Source of the DNA: Prado023 sp963753075 | GTDB taxonomy: Bacteria > Actinomycetota > Actinomycetes > S36-B12 > CAIYMF01 | DNA: 64,000 bases | Reading direction: 5' to 3' | Assembly: GCA_963753075.1 (NCBI GenBank) | Contig: CAVWAR010000002.1 | Location: forward strand, 806,001-870,000 | Shown: piece by piece, positions 53,043 through 61,722 of the stretch | Numbering within the stretch: the first letter of the stretch is position 1 | Layout of the letters: every line of letters starts with the position of its first letter | The notes under the pieces: generated by a model | Databases searched by the model: none | What the model was told of the DNA's origin: nothing | The model's input: the letters and a program-made list of their open reading frames with translations, nothing else | Position numbers and translations under genes: made by a program

Positions 53043-54539
53043 TCAGCGCACGCATTCGACCCTCTGGATCCACTCGGGCGTCCGTGGCAGGTCCGCGCGT
53101 TCCCGACCGATCAGGACGGCTATCACTGGCACATCCGCCGGCCGACCGGGCCAGCCCGTGTGCCCATCGGTCAGCACGATGATGACATCCACGCCGGGCC
53201 GCAGCTCCTGCGCTGCCCGGATTCCGAGTGCCATGTCCGTGCCGCCGCCTCCGGCCAGGCGCGCTGCATCTGCGCGGCGCACGGAGGTGACGGCATGCAC
53301 GGCGGCGTCCACGGCCAGGACGTTCACCTGTGGATCGGCGACGCCCAGTGCGGCCAGGACCCCGTCGATCTCGCCGAGCGCCTGTGCGAGCAAACCGTCG
53401 TCCACGCTCCCTGACGTGTCGACAACCACGCCGACCCGGGGGACCGGCCGGCGCAGCGCCGGCAGGATCACGGGGCCCGAGGCAGCCTGGCGCCGCGAGA
53501 TCCGGGAGTAGGTGTAGTCGGACTGGCCGTGGGCCCAACCCAAGCCGCGGCGGACGGCCGCGTGCAGGGTGTTGCGCCAGTCCACTACCGGATCAAGGAT
53601 CGTGGCGACCCAGCGACCCCACTGCCCAGGAAGGTCGCCGCGGCCCGGGCTGGACTTCATCTCAATGGCCACAGTGCTGCGGATCGCCTGTGCGGCGACC
53701 GCGCTCAGGCCACCGTCGTCCGACAGCTCGGGGAGCTCGTAGTTGCGGTGCACGCCGTCGCAGCCGGATCCACAGGACGGGTCAGGGCCTTCCCGCGAGA
53801 CAGCGGGGGGATGCCCGCCCAGGGGATCCGGGGGGACTTGCGGTTGGACGTTGGTAGCCTGCGCCGGATCCGGGCCCAGGCCGTCGGTCTGCTCAGGTGG
53901 TCGGGGGACCCACGCCGGATCGCGGTTCGGGTCGTCGTCGGTGGCCGGGAGCCCGGTGAGCATCGCGTAGTACTCCTCGGCAGCGCGGCCCTCGACCAGG
54001 CCCAGCTCCGCGGCGCCGATCAGGCCGTGGTGGTCGGCCAGCGCGCGCTCTCGGGCGGCGAGAGCGGGGCCAGTGGCCCTGACCCCTCCCGAAGGGCGCG
54101 GTGGGGCCCGGTGAGCGGTTGCGGGGCCCGCAGTGCCGGGGGCCATCTGTGGTGCCCGGCCGGTCAACTCGACCGTCAGCTCGTGAACCGTGATGTCAGC
54201 CGCCACTCGCCATGCCCGTGATGTTGATCCGCGCACGCCCATGTCGCTGGCTCGTCCGGCATGGTCGGCAAGCAGGTGCCAGACATGATGGGCGAGCTCG
54301 GCTCCCACCTCGGCGGCCGTTCGCGCCGCTTCGCCCAACCAGGCGGGGTTGACGTACAACCGCCACGCCGGGTCGGTGGCCATCGTGGTGACCCGATCGG
54401 TCGGGACCGCGACCAGCGCGTACACGGCAGTCGTGAGGTAGGGCATGTCGCCAGTCTCCGAACCATCGGGGACGGGTGGACTGGTCAGCCACAGCTTCGC
54501 GGCCGCCAGGGCGTCGGCCGCCGGGCGATCGAGACTCAT
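53043..54539 (-). CDS. VWA/DUF2201-like protein paired with MoxR ATPase
   Basis: A 498-residue protein in two parts. The N-terminal region resembles the metallopeptidase-like DUF2201 domain, but the expected HExxH reads HHVWH (His84-His88, His93 later), so the catalytic Glu is His85. The middle is low-complexity Pro/Ala/Asp with a CGSGCDG pair. The C-terminal VWA domain keeps a MIDAS (VDTSGSVDD, then GGGGTDM). It overlaps the MoxR gene by ATGA. MoxR-VWA pairs act as chaperone-like complexes on partner proteins; the target here is unknown. Confidence 0.78.
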   Translation of the reverse strand: MSLDRPAADALAAAKLWLTSPPVPDGSETGDMPYLTTAVYALVAVPTDRVTTMATDPAWRLYVNPAWLGEAARTAAEVGAELAHHVWHLLADHAGRASDMGVRGSTSRAWRVAADITVHELTVELTGRAPQMAPGTAGPATAHRAPPRPSGGVRATGPALAARERALADHHGLIGAAELGLVEGRAAEEYYAMLTGLPATDDDPNRDPAWVPRPPEQTDGLGPDPAQATNVQPQVPPDPLGGHPPAVSREGPDPSCGSGCDGVHRNYELPELSDDGGLSAVAAQAIRSTVAIEMKSSPGRGDLPGQWGRWVATILDPVVDWRNTLHAAVRRGLGWAHGQSDYTYSRISRRQAASGPVILPALRRPVPRVGVVVDTSGSVDDGLLAQALGEIDGVLAALGVADPQVNVLAVDAAVHAVTSVRRADAARLAGGGGTDMALGIRAAQELRPGVDVIIVLTDGHTGWPGRPADVPVIAVLIGRERADLPRTPEWIQRVECVR

Positions 54540-55645
54540 GAGGGCAGCAGCCCGGCCAGGGCCAGAGGCCCAGTGAAGGCGGTCAGGCCCAGCGGAAGGG
54601 CTGCGCGCGCAGGCCGAATGCGCAGCAGTGACCGGACCACGGGGACCGCGGGGTCGACCCCGGAGACCTCAGCCGCCCGGACGCAGACGCCCACGCCGGC
54701 CTCCCAGCGGGCGCAGGTCGTGCGGCTGGCCACCGCGGCCAGCACCCCCTGCAGCGCCACGTGCACCCGATCCGCGCGCAGACCCGTGAGCTGGTCGCCT
54801 CCGGGATCGGCGAGCAGGGACTCCGGTTCTGGCAGGTCGAGGGCGGACAGCCATGACAGGAACTCGTGGCCGGTGGGCGCCCCGACCGCCCCGTGGACCA
54901 GCAGCCGTACCGCCTCGGCGTCGGCAGGGTCGGCGGCGGCAAGGAGGCGTGCCGTGTAGTCCCAGGTGCGGGGAGTTGGGAAGGCCCGGCCCCGGGAGGC
55001 GGCATCCTTCGGGATGGCCGACAGCTGCCCGGAACGCACGCCCAGGAATGCCGCGACCTTCGCCCGTGCGGCGGCGACCCGGGCTGGGTAGCCGGCGTCC
55101 AAGGCCGGCACGGTGATCTGTGGCCATTGCCCTGTGACCAGCGACTCGGTGAACACCTCCACCGGGAGGTTCCAGTCGATGTGGACGAACCGGTTGGCGG
55201 TCGGTGCAGCGAGCTCCCAGCCGGAGGCTGCAACGTCGGCGGGATTCGCTGCCGCGCCGAATGAGACTCGCTGCGGAAGCCGGAGGGCACCGACCTCCCC
55301 GTGGGTCAGGGGACGAAGGGCGGCCGCCTGGACGGCGGGGGACGCCGTCGTCCACTCGTCGAAGAACACCACGGACGGCCCGGGGACCTCGGCGACCCGG
55401 ACCGCCCACTGCGGGGGGGCGAGGTCGACCCGGCCGGCGTTCACGACCGGCAGCCCGGCGAAGTCGCTGGGTTCGTAGTGCGAGCAGATCAGCGTCTCGA
55501 CGTGCCACCCGGAATCCGTGGCGGACTCAACAACGGCGGTCTTCCCGGCCCCCGGCTCACCCCAGAGCAGGAAGGGGATCCTCGTCGCCACGCAGACGCC
55601 CAACGCCCGCAGCACCTGCTCGTACCCGATCCGATCCCTGGCCAT
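54536..55645 (-). CDS. MoxR-type AAA+ ATPase
   Basis: A 369-residue AAA+ ATPase with Walker A GEPGAGKT (residues 29-36), Walker B VVFFDEWTT (92-100), a sensor-1-like AAANPAD and a sensor region NRFVHIDW. It is a small, single-AAA protein with a C-terminal helical extension. It lies 27 nt behind the unknown 364-residue protein (RBS GAAGGGAG) and overlaps the VWA gene by ATGA, so the three proteins should be made together. A dynein-like midasin relation is unlikely given the size. Confidence 0.85.
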   Translation of the reverse strand: MARDRIGYEQVLRALGVCVATRIPFLLWGEPGAGKTAVVESATDSGWHVETLICSHYEPSDFAGLPVVNAGRVDLAPPQWAVRVAEVPGPSVVFFDEWTTASPAVQAAALRPLTHGEVGALRLPQRVSFGAAANPADVAASGWELAAPTANRFVHIDWNLPVEVFTESLVTGQWPQITVPALDAGYPARVAAARAKVAAFLGVRSGQLSAIPKDAASRGRAFPTPRTWDYTARLLAAADPADAEAVRLLVHGAVGAPTGHEFLSWLSALDLPEPESLLADPGGDQLTGLRADRVHVALQGVLAAVASRTTCARWEAGVGVCVRAAEVSGVDPAVPVVRSLLRIRPARAALPLGLTAFTGPLALAGLLPS

Positions 55646-55672
55646 CGGCTGCTCCCTTCACCTGGCATGACG

Positions 55673-56767
55673 TTAGGGCGGGGCTCTGACATCGCCCGAC
55701 CGCAGCGCGGCGACGGTGTCCGGCACGGTGCCGCACCGTGCGACGGCCACGGCCAGTTGGGTCAGCTGGGTGGCTCCCGGCCGTCGGCGACTCAGCATGC
55801 GGGCGACCCGCTCGACTGCCGACGATGCTGGCGGCCCCGGCGGGAAGCCCACCCCCTCCTCGGCCACCCAGGCCAGCTGCTCGGGGGTCGGTCGGTAGCC
55901 CGCGGCGACCCAGCGGGCGAGAAGCTGGGCGGCCCCGGGCACGGAGATCCCCCACTCCCGGGCGACCGCCTGCGCTGCCTGCGGGGAGTAGCCGGCCTCG
56001 GACAGGGCCACGATGTCGACCCGCCGGGTGCCCGTGGCGATCCATCGGGCCCGGGCATGCGGGTCGTCCAGGTCCAGCTCCGTGCCGGTCCACGCGGCCC
56101 AGAGGACGACGTCCGGGTCCGTGGTGGCCGCGGCCGTGGTGGCCAGCCACGACGTCGGCGCTCCGCTGTGCGCCAGGGCGAGCAGGAGGTCAAGACCGGG
56201 GGCGCCGAGACCCGCAGCAACCAGCGCACGGCGGGTCACGGCCACCCATGAGGGGTCCAGGCCGGCGACCCACGCCTCGTCGAGCTCGACGTCGCGACCT
56301 GCGCCCCCCGGTGGTTTCGGATCACCGGCCGGGCCGAGCCCGGCCACCAGGGCACGAAGCTCGCGCCGCGGGCATCCCGCGGCGGTGGCAACGTGGGGCA
56401 CGCCCCGGCAGTGGCCAGCCGCCTCGCGGGGATCGGCGAAGCCGCCGGCCGGGCAGCATGGGAGGGTCCCGTCAGTGCTGAACCAGGTCGTCCCGCGATC
56501 GGTCGAACGCAGCACCGGACCGGACCGGCGCAGCGCTCGGTCCCGCCACATCCGGAACCCGGGCAGGACGGCGCGCAACTCGGCGATGCAGGACACCCCG
56601 CCGCCGAGAGCCGCGGCGATCCGCTCGAGCTCGGCATCGTGACCGGTCAGGACCGTCCAGTCGGCCTCGATCACCACCGGGTGGCGCACCGCCCGGGCGC
56701 CGTCCGAGGTCCGGCACGGGAACGTGGTGGCCAGGGGGAGGTCCAGACTCGTCACCCCAGCGGTCAT
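55673..56767 (-). CDS. Unknown protein, first gene of the MoxR/VWA cassette
   Basis: A 364-residue protein with no recognised family. Residues 100-135 hold a Cys/His cluster (Cys104, Cys105, His119, Cys120, His125, Cys132) that could bind zinc. Residues about 165-330 look like helical repeats, for example IVALSEAGYSPQAAQAVAREWG followed by AAQLLARWVAAGYRPTPEQL, with recurring GY(S/R)P turns. The start at 56767 is supported by GGGGAGGAG 4 nt upstream; a longer frame to 57190 runs over the divergent gene. By position it may be the partner or client of the ATPase/VWA pair. Confidence 0.7.
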   Translation of the reverse strand: MTAGVTSLDLPLATTFPCRTSDGARAVRHPVVIEADWTVLTGHDAELERIAAALGGGVSCIAELRAVLPGFRMWRDRALRRSGPVLRSTDRGTTWFSTDGTLPCCPAGGFADPREAAGHCRGVPHVATAAGCPRRELRALVAGLGPAGDPKPPGGAGRDVELDEAWVAGLDPSWVAVTRRALVAAGLGAPGLDLLLALAHSGAPTSWLATTAAATTDPDVVLWAAWTGTELDLDDPHARARWIATGTRRVDIVALSEAGYSPQAAQAVAREWGISVPGAAQLLARWVAAGYRPTPEQLAWVAEEGVGFPPGPPASSAVERVARMLSRRRPGATQLTQLAVAVARCGTVPDTVAALRSGDVRAPP

Positions 56768-56941
56768 GGCACTCCTCCCCAGCCCAGCGGCCACATCCGA
56801 TCGGCCAGCGCGAGAGACCGTACGCCGGGGCCCTGACATCGGAGCCGGGTGCCGCTGGGCGCCGGGTTGCGCCACCGTGCACCGGGGTTCGCCACGGTGC
56901 ACCACCCCCACCCGGGCCTCGCCTCGGGGCCTAGGCTCCGA

Positions 56942-56947
56942 TACCGT
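56942..56947 (+). promoter_or_regulatory. Leaderless-type promoter of the GT/CDP-alcohol operon
   Basis: TACCGT, a 7-nt spacer, then ATG at 56955. A second TAGGCT hexamer lies further upstream at 56932-56937. Confidence 0.45.
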
Positions 56948-56954
56948 CGCGGGC

Positions 56955-57986
56955 ATGGCCGAACCCGTTGCCGCGCCGTGGCCGGATGGTGTCTCCGTGA
57001 TCATGCCCGTGCTCAATGAGCAGCGGCACCTGAGCCATGCGGTCACCGGGATCCTCACCCAGGACTGGTCGGGCCCCCTGGAGATCGTGCTGGCGCTGGG
57101 TCCGTCGACCGATCGCACCGACGAGGTGGCCCGGCGGCTCTCGGCGATCGATGAGCGGATCGTGCTCGTCCCCAATCCGAGCGGCCGCACGCCTTCCGGC
57201 CTGAACGCTGCGATCGAGGCCTCGCGCTACGAGGTCGTGATCCGCGTCGACGGACATGCGATCCTGCCCGAGGACTACGTCTCCACGGCGGTCGAGACGC
57301 TGGGGCGCACCGGCGCTGACAATGTGGGCGGGATCATGCTGGCCGAGGGCGACACGCCCTTCGAGCAGGCGGTGGCCCGAGCCATGACCTCCCCGATGGG
57401 CGTGGGGGCGGCCCCGTTCCATGTCGGAGGTGGCGAGGGCGAGGCCGAGACCGTCTACCTCGGCTGCTTCCGCAAGTCCGCGCTGACGCGTGTCGGCGGC
57501 TACGACGAGTCGTTCCTACGTGCTCAGGACTGGGAGATGAACCACCGGATCCGTGCCGCTGGCGGTCGGGTCTGGTTCAACCCCCATCTCGTCGTGAGCT
57601 ACCGCCCGCGCCCTGACGCGACATCCTTGGCCAGCCAGTACTTCCACTACGGCCGTTGGCGCCGCGAGGTCATGCGCCGACATCCGGAGACCGCATCCCG
57701 CGCCTCTGCCCTGCGCTACTTCGCTCCGCCCGCGGCCGTCGTGGGGGTGCTTGCCGGCGCCGCCGCGGGGCTCGTCGGCTCGACCGTGGGCCCGCGCGCA
57801 CTGAAGGTCGGCTGGCTGGCACCACTGGGCTACCTGGCGCTGATCACCGCCGGGGCCGCCGTCACCGGGCGCGGGCTGCCCCCCGCTGCGCACGCTCGGC
57901 TCCCACTTGTCTACGCCAGCATGCACGGTGCCTGGGGGATCGGCTTCCTGACCTCGCCGCCCGGACTGCGCGAGCCTGAGGCGTGA
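56955..57986 (+). CDS. Family 2 glycosyltransferase with C-terminal membrane segments
   Basis: A 343-residue GT-A fold transferase. It has SVIMPVLNEQRHL, LGPSTDRTDEVARRL (nucleotide Asp), RVDGHAILPEDY in place of the DxD motif, FRKSALTRVGGYDESFLRAQDWEMNHRIRAAG (ED-type catalytic region) and two to three C-terminal hydrophobic helices. It probably adds a sugar to a lipid carrier at the membrane. The stop overlaps the next gene (GTGA), starting a four-gene coupled operon. Confidence 0.88.
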   Translation: MAEPVAAPWPDGVSVIMPVLNEQRHLSHAVTGILTQDWSGPLEIVLALGPSTDRTDEVARRLSAIDERIVLVPNPSGRTPSGLNAAIEASRYEVVIRVDGHAILPEDYVSTAVETLGRTGADNVGGIMLAEGDTPFEQAVARAMTSPMGVGAAPFHVGGGEGEAETVYLGCFRKSALTRVGGYDESFLRAQDWEMNHRIRAAGGRVWFNPHLVVSYRPRPDATSLASQYFHYGRWRREVMRRHPETASRASALRYFAPPAAVVGVLAGAAAGLVGSTVGPRALKVGWLAPLGYLALITAGAAVTGRGLPPAAHARLPLVYASMHGAWGIGFLTSPPGLREPEA

Positions 57987-59902
57987 GGGCGCTCGTCCGC
58001 CCGGGGGCATCGGGTCCGGACGCCGTGGCCGATCTGGAACGCCGGCTTGCGCGGCTGGGAGTGCGCGACGTCGTCGTCCTGGCCGAGGGTGACTGTGCCG
58101 ATCAGCTGGCGGCCATGGCGCACGGGATCGCCGGGCGCACCATGATCGTCGACGGTGACCTCATCGTCGCCGAGGCCTCCCTCGGCCAGCTCGTCGACGA
58201 TCCGGCGGTGCGCTCGGGCGCGCTCGTCGTGCCGGTCGCACCGATGGTCACGCCCCGCCCGGACGGGGCCCCGGAGACGGCCAGTTCCCAGGGGATGGGA
58301 TCCGCGAGCCGGGGGGGACCGTCCGGCGGGGACCGTGCGGCCGGGGACCGTGCGGGCGGTGACGTCGCCGCAGTCCGGATCGCGCAGAAGCGCATTGTCA
58401 GCGCCGCGTCCGCGCACCACGAGGTGTCGGGGCCGAACGGTGCTTCGGTCGGTGCCTTCGTGATCGACTCCCGTGATGCCGACGCGGGTGCTCAGGCGCT
58501 GTCCGGCGCAGTCGAGGCGGCGCGGGCGCTGGACTGGTCGGGGGACGCGGTCGATGTGGGTCTCGTCAGCCTGGTCCGGGCCCAGGTGCCGATGGGCGCC
58601 GTGGTGTCCGTCGGCCCCGTGCTGCGGGGTGCGTCCGTTGCTCAGCGCGCTGAGGTGACCGCAGAGCTTGCGGACCTCGATGAGGCGCGGGTCCTGCTCG
58701 AACGGGCCAATCGCCCCGATGACGGCTTCTACTCGACGTTCGTCCTGCGCCGGGCTTCCAAGCCGGTCACCGCGCTGGCGCTGCGCCTGGGCCTGACGCC
58801 GAACCAGATCTCCGTGATCTCCCTGGCAGTCGGCCTGGCCGCCGCCCTCTGCTTCGCGACGGGGTCCTGGTGGGGCCTGCTCGGCGGGGCGCTGCTCATG
58901 CAGGCCTCGCTGGTCATCGACTGCGTCGACGGTGAGGTGGCCCGCTTCACCCGCTCGTTCTCCGACCTCGGTGCCTGGATCGACGCCTCCACCGACCGTG
59001 TGAAGGAGTACGCGGCGTACGCAGGCCTGGCTGCTGGCTCGTTGCGGTCCGGCACGGACATCTGGCTCCTCGCCGCGCTGGTGATGATCATGCAGACCGT
59101 CCGGCACGTCGGGGACTACGACTTCTCGAGGGTGCAGCGCATCCGTGAGTCCTGGGTGCCATCCCGGCCGATCGAGGACCCGGCTGACGGCGGGACGTTC
59201 GGCACCGGCGCCACCCTGGAGTTCTCGGCCCAGCTCAACCGCGACAGCCGGGTGCGCTGGGGCAAGAAGGTCCTGCACATGCCGATCGGCGAGCGCTGGC
59301 TCGTGCTCTCATTGGGTGCGATCACCATCGGCCCCCGGTGGACGCTGAGCCTCATGCTGCTCCTCGGGCTGATCGCACTGGCCTACACCACGACCGGCAG
59401 GATCCTGCGCTCCCGGGGCTGGCACCAACCGCCGGACCGGAGCGGGTCCTGGCTGCTGGAGCCACAGCTGGATCTCGGCCCGCTCGGGCAGCCGATCTGG
59501 GACCGCGTCCTGGCACCGCGCGAACCGCTGGCAGAGGCATTCGGCTGGGCATGGCTCGCAGCCATGCGGGCCGTTGAGCTCGGCGTGGTGTGGGTGGCCG
59601 CCGCGCTGGTCATCCCCGCCGATGGCGCCTGGCTCTTCGCGTGGGTGTTCGTGGTGGCGTTCCACCACTACGACACCCTGTACCGGGCGCTCGGTGGCTC
59701 CTCGCCGCCACGGTGGCTGGTGGTGGCCGGTCTCGGCTGGGACGGCCGGACGATCCTCGTGCTGGCCGCCGCGGCCCTGGGCGCCTCGGCGCTGGCCGGA
59801 ATCCTGTCCTGGGGCAGCCTGGCGTTGGGCCTGCTGTTCGTGGTGGTCGGGTCCGTGCAGTGGGTTCGGTCGATGACGCGCAATGATGTGGCCCATGCCT
59901 GA
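57983..59902 (+). CDS. CDP-alcohol phosphatidyltransferase with large N-terminal domain
   Basis: A 639-residue protein. The N-terminal about 250 residues look like a nucleotidyltransferase-type Rossmann domain (VVVLAEGDCADQLAAMAHG, MIVDGDLIVAEASLGQLV) interrupted by a Gly-rich insert. The CDP-alcohol domain follows with an intact catalytic motif: Asp313, Asp316, Gly317, Ala320-Arg321, Gly330, Asp334, Asp338 (DCVDGEVARF...GAWIDASTD). Then come further membrane segments and a C-terminal domain. It may join a CDP-activated alcohol to an acceptor, reminiscent of inositol-phosphate cytidylyltransferase/DIPP-synthase fusions and of DUF5941-type proteins. Substrate unknown. Confidence 0.78.
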   Translation: MRALVRPGASGPDAVADLERRLARLGVRDVVVLAEGDCADQLAAMAHGIAGRTMIVDGDLIVAEASLGQLVDDPAVRSGALVVPVAPMVTPRPDGAPETASSQGMGSASRGGPSGGDRAAGDRAGGDVAAVRIAQKRIVSAASAHHEVSGPNGASVGAFVIDSRDADAGAQALSGAVEAARALDWSGDAVDVGLVSLVRAQVPMGAVVSVGPVLRGASVAQRAEVTAELADLDEARVLLERANRPDDGFYSTFVLRRASKPVTALALRLGLTPNQISVISLAVGLAAALCFATGSWWGLLGGALLMQASLVIDCVDGEVARFTRSFSDLGAWIDASTDRVKEYAAYAGLAAGSLRSGTDIWLLAALVMIMQTVRHVGDYDFSRVQRIRESWVPSRPIEDPADGGTFGTGATLEFSAQLNRDSRVRWGKKVLHMPIGERWLVLSLGAITIGPRWTLSLMLLLGLIALAYTTTGRILRSRGWHQPPDRSGSWLLEPQLDLGPLGQPIWDRVLAPREPLAEAFGWAWLAAMRAVELGVVWVAAALVIPADGAWLFAWVFVVAFHHYDTLYRALGGSSPPRWLVVAGLGWDGRTILVLAAAALGASALAGILSWGSLALGLLFVVVGSVQWVRSMTRNDVAHA

Positions 59903-60746
59903 CCTGCCCGACTCCGAGCCGCGACCGGAGCGACCGGAGCGACCGGAGCGACCGGAGCACCCGACCATCGCCGAGCTGCGCAGCGTCAGTCAACCACCAG
60001 CGGTCCGGGGTCGGCGCAACTCCGAGCACTGGGTCGCCGATGTCTACCTGCGCGGGATCTCGCCGTACCTGACCCGGATCCTGCTGCCCACGGGCGTCTC
60101 GGCCAACACGGTCACCTGGTTCATGATCATCACCGGGGCGTCGGCGGGTCTGGCGCTGCTCATCCCGGGGATACCGGGTGCCTTCCTGGCCCTGCTGCTC
60201 GGCCAGATGCAGATGCTCTGGGACTGCTCCGACGGTGAGGTCGCCCGCTGGCGCGGGACGTTCTCGCCGGCGGGCACCTTCCTGGACAAGGTGGGGCACT
60301 ACACCGCTGAGTCGATCATCCCGGTCTGCCTGGGAATCCGCGCCGCGGGCTCGGACTTCTCCTGGTCGCAGCCCGGGGGCTACGCGTATGCCGGGGCGAT
60401 CCTGGCCGTGCTGGTCATCTTCAACAAGGCGCTCAACGACATGGTCCACGTGTCGCGAGCGTTCGCCGGCCTCCCGCGGCTCGAGGACACTGCCGGGGTG
60501 GGGACGCCGACCAGCTCAGCACTTGCGCGGGTGCGGCGCCTGGTCCGGTACTTCCCGTTCAACCGGATCTTCCATTCGGTGGAGATGACCATCCTGGCCT
60601 TCGTCGCCGCAGTCGGCGACGCCGTGGCCGGGGGCCTGACCGTCACGCGGGCCCTGCTTCTGGTCATGGTCGGGCTCGCCGCGCTCACCGTCGTCGGGCA
60701 CGTTCTGGCGATCCTGTCCTCGACGAAGCTGCGGAGCCAGGCATGA
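59883..60746 (+). CDS. CDP-alcohol phosphatidyltransferase-like protein, last Asp replaced by His
   Basis: A 287-residue membrane protein of the CDP-alcohol phosphotransferase superfamily. The motif reads Asp114, Asp117-Gly118, Ala121-Arg122, Gly131, Asp135, but the fourth acid, normally the catalytic base, is His139 (LDKVGHY). About six hydrophobic segments follow. The N terminus has an Arg-Pro-Glu repeat encoded by a 9-bp tandem repeat. Start may be 59883, 59886 or 59895, all ATG inside the end of the previous gene. The ATGA overlap with the next gene keeps the operon coupled. Confidence 0.78.
   Translation: MMWPMPDLPDSEPRPERPERPERPEHPTIAELRSVSQPPAVRGRRNSEHWVADVYLRGISPYLTRILLPTGVSANTVTWFMIITGASAGLALLIPGIPGAFLALLLGQMQMLWDCSDGEVARWRGTFSPAGTFLDKVGHYTAESIIPVCLGIRAAGSDFSWSQPGGYAYAGAILAVLVIFNKALNDMVHVSRAFAGLPRLEDTAGVGTPTSSALARVRRLVRYFPFNRIFHSVEMTILAFVAAVGDAVAGGLTVTRALLLVMVGLAALTVVGHVLAILSSTKLRSQA
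59922..59957 (+). repeat. Four tandem CGACCGGAG units inside a coding region
   Basis: Exact 9-bp units at 59922, 59931, 59940 and 59949. They keep the reading frame and encode a repeated Arg-Pro-Glu stretch in the disordered N terminus, so copy number can change without a frameshift. Confidence 0.85.
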
Positions 60747-61618
60747 GTGGGTCGGCTGGAGCGCATTTCGGTGTTGTCGTCCTCACGATGGGTCAGCGAC
60801 CGGACGACCTGCGCCGAGCGCTGGACTCCGTGCTCGCTCAGCAGGGAGTGACGACCGACATCGTCGTGGTCGGCAACGGGTGGGTGCCGGTGGGCCTCCC
60901 CGACGGGGTTCGTGCCCACGGCCTGCCCGAGAACGTCGGCATCCCCGCGGGGCGCAACGCCGGCGTGCCCGAGGTCTCCGGCGAGCTGCTGTTCTTCCTC
61001 GACGACGATGCGTCACTGGCCAGCCCGGACACCCTGGCCCGATTCGCCGCGCTGCTGGCAGACCGGCCGGATGTGGGCCTGATCCAGCCGCAGGTTCAGG
61101 ACCCGACAGGACGCCCGGCGCCCGGTCGGTGGGTGCCGCGGCTGCGCACCGGTGACCCCGCCGAGCCGAGCCCGGCGACCTCCTTGTGGGAGGGTGCTGT
61201 GGCGATCCGCAGGCCGCTCTTCGACGAGATCGGCGGCTGGCCCGGGCTGTTCTTCTACGCCCACGAGGGCATCGAGCTGTGCTGGCGGGTCTGGGACGCC
61301 GGGTATGTGCCGTGGTACGCGGGCGACATCGTGATCCACCACCCGGTGATCGACCCGCGCCGGCACGCCGAGTTCTGGCACATGAACGCCCGCAACCGGG
61401 TGTTGCTCGCCCGCCGGAACCTGCCCGCGCTCCTCCAGCCGGTGTACACCGGCACCTGGGCGGCGATCACCGCGGCGCGGGTGCGCGACCGGGATGCCCG
61501 CCGCGCCTGGTGGGACGGCTTCCGCGAGGGGTGGCGGATGGACCCGGGCCAACGGCGCCCGATGCGCTGGTCGACCGTGCGGGCGCTGGCGAAGGCGGGC
61601 CGGCCTCCAGTCGTCTGA
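60743..61618 (+). CDS. Family 2 glycosyltransferase
   Basis: A 291-residue soluble GT2 enzyme. It contains VVVLTMGQRPDDLRRAL, VVGNG, ENVGIPAGRNAGV, a DxD-like LFFLDDDASL (metal-nucleotide site), WEGAVAIRRPLFDEIGGW and FFYAHEGIELCWRVWDAGY (catalytic ED/E region), then HHPVIDPRRH. This resembles rhamnosyl- or galactofuranosyl-type transferases. Last gene of the four-gene operon (ATGA overlap). Confidence 0.88.
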   Translation: MSGSAGAHFGVVVLTMGQRPDDLRRALDSVLAQQGVTTDIVVVGNGWVPVGLPDGVRAHGLPENVGIPAGRNAGVPEVSGELLFFLDDDASLASPDTLARFAALLADRPDVGLIQPQVQDPTGRPAPGRWVPRLRTGDPAEPSPATSLWEGAVAIRRPLFDEIGGWPGLFFYAHEGIELCWRVWDAGYVPWYAGDIVIHHPVIDPRRHAEFWHMNARNRVLLARRNLPALLQPVYTGTWAAITAARVRDRDARRAWWDGFREGWRMDPGQRRPMRWSTVRALAKAGRPPVV

Positions 61619-61684
61619 CGCAGGCCCGGGTCCGCCCTGTCCACAGATCTGCTCAGGGCCCGTCGCCATGTCAGCCACTCGGGA

Positions 61685-61709
61685 TAGAATTCGAACAAGA
61701 GTTCGAATT
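61685..61709 (+). promoter_or_regulatory. Promoter with perfect SOS box (LexA site)
   Basis: The 9-bp inverted repeat AATTCGAAC (61688-61696) / GTTCGAATT (61701-61709) with a 4-nt centre contains TCGAAC-N4-GTTCGA, the actinobacterial SOS-box consensus. TAGAAT (61685-61690), a good -10, overlaps its left arm, so bound LexA would block RNA polymerase. The start of the HNH gene follows 14 nt later. Confidence 0.85.
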
Positions 61710-61722
61710 GGGGGGGATTGCC

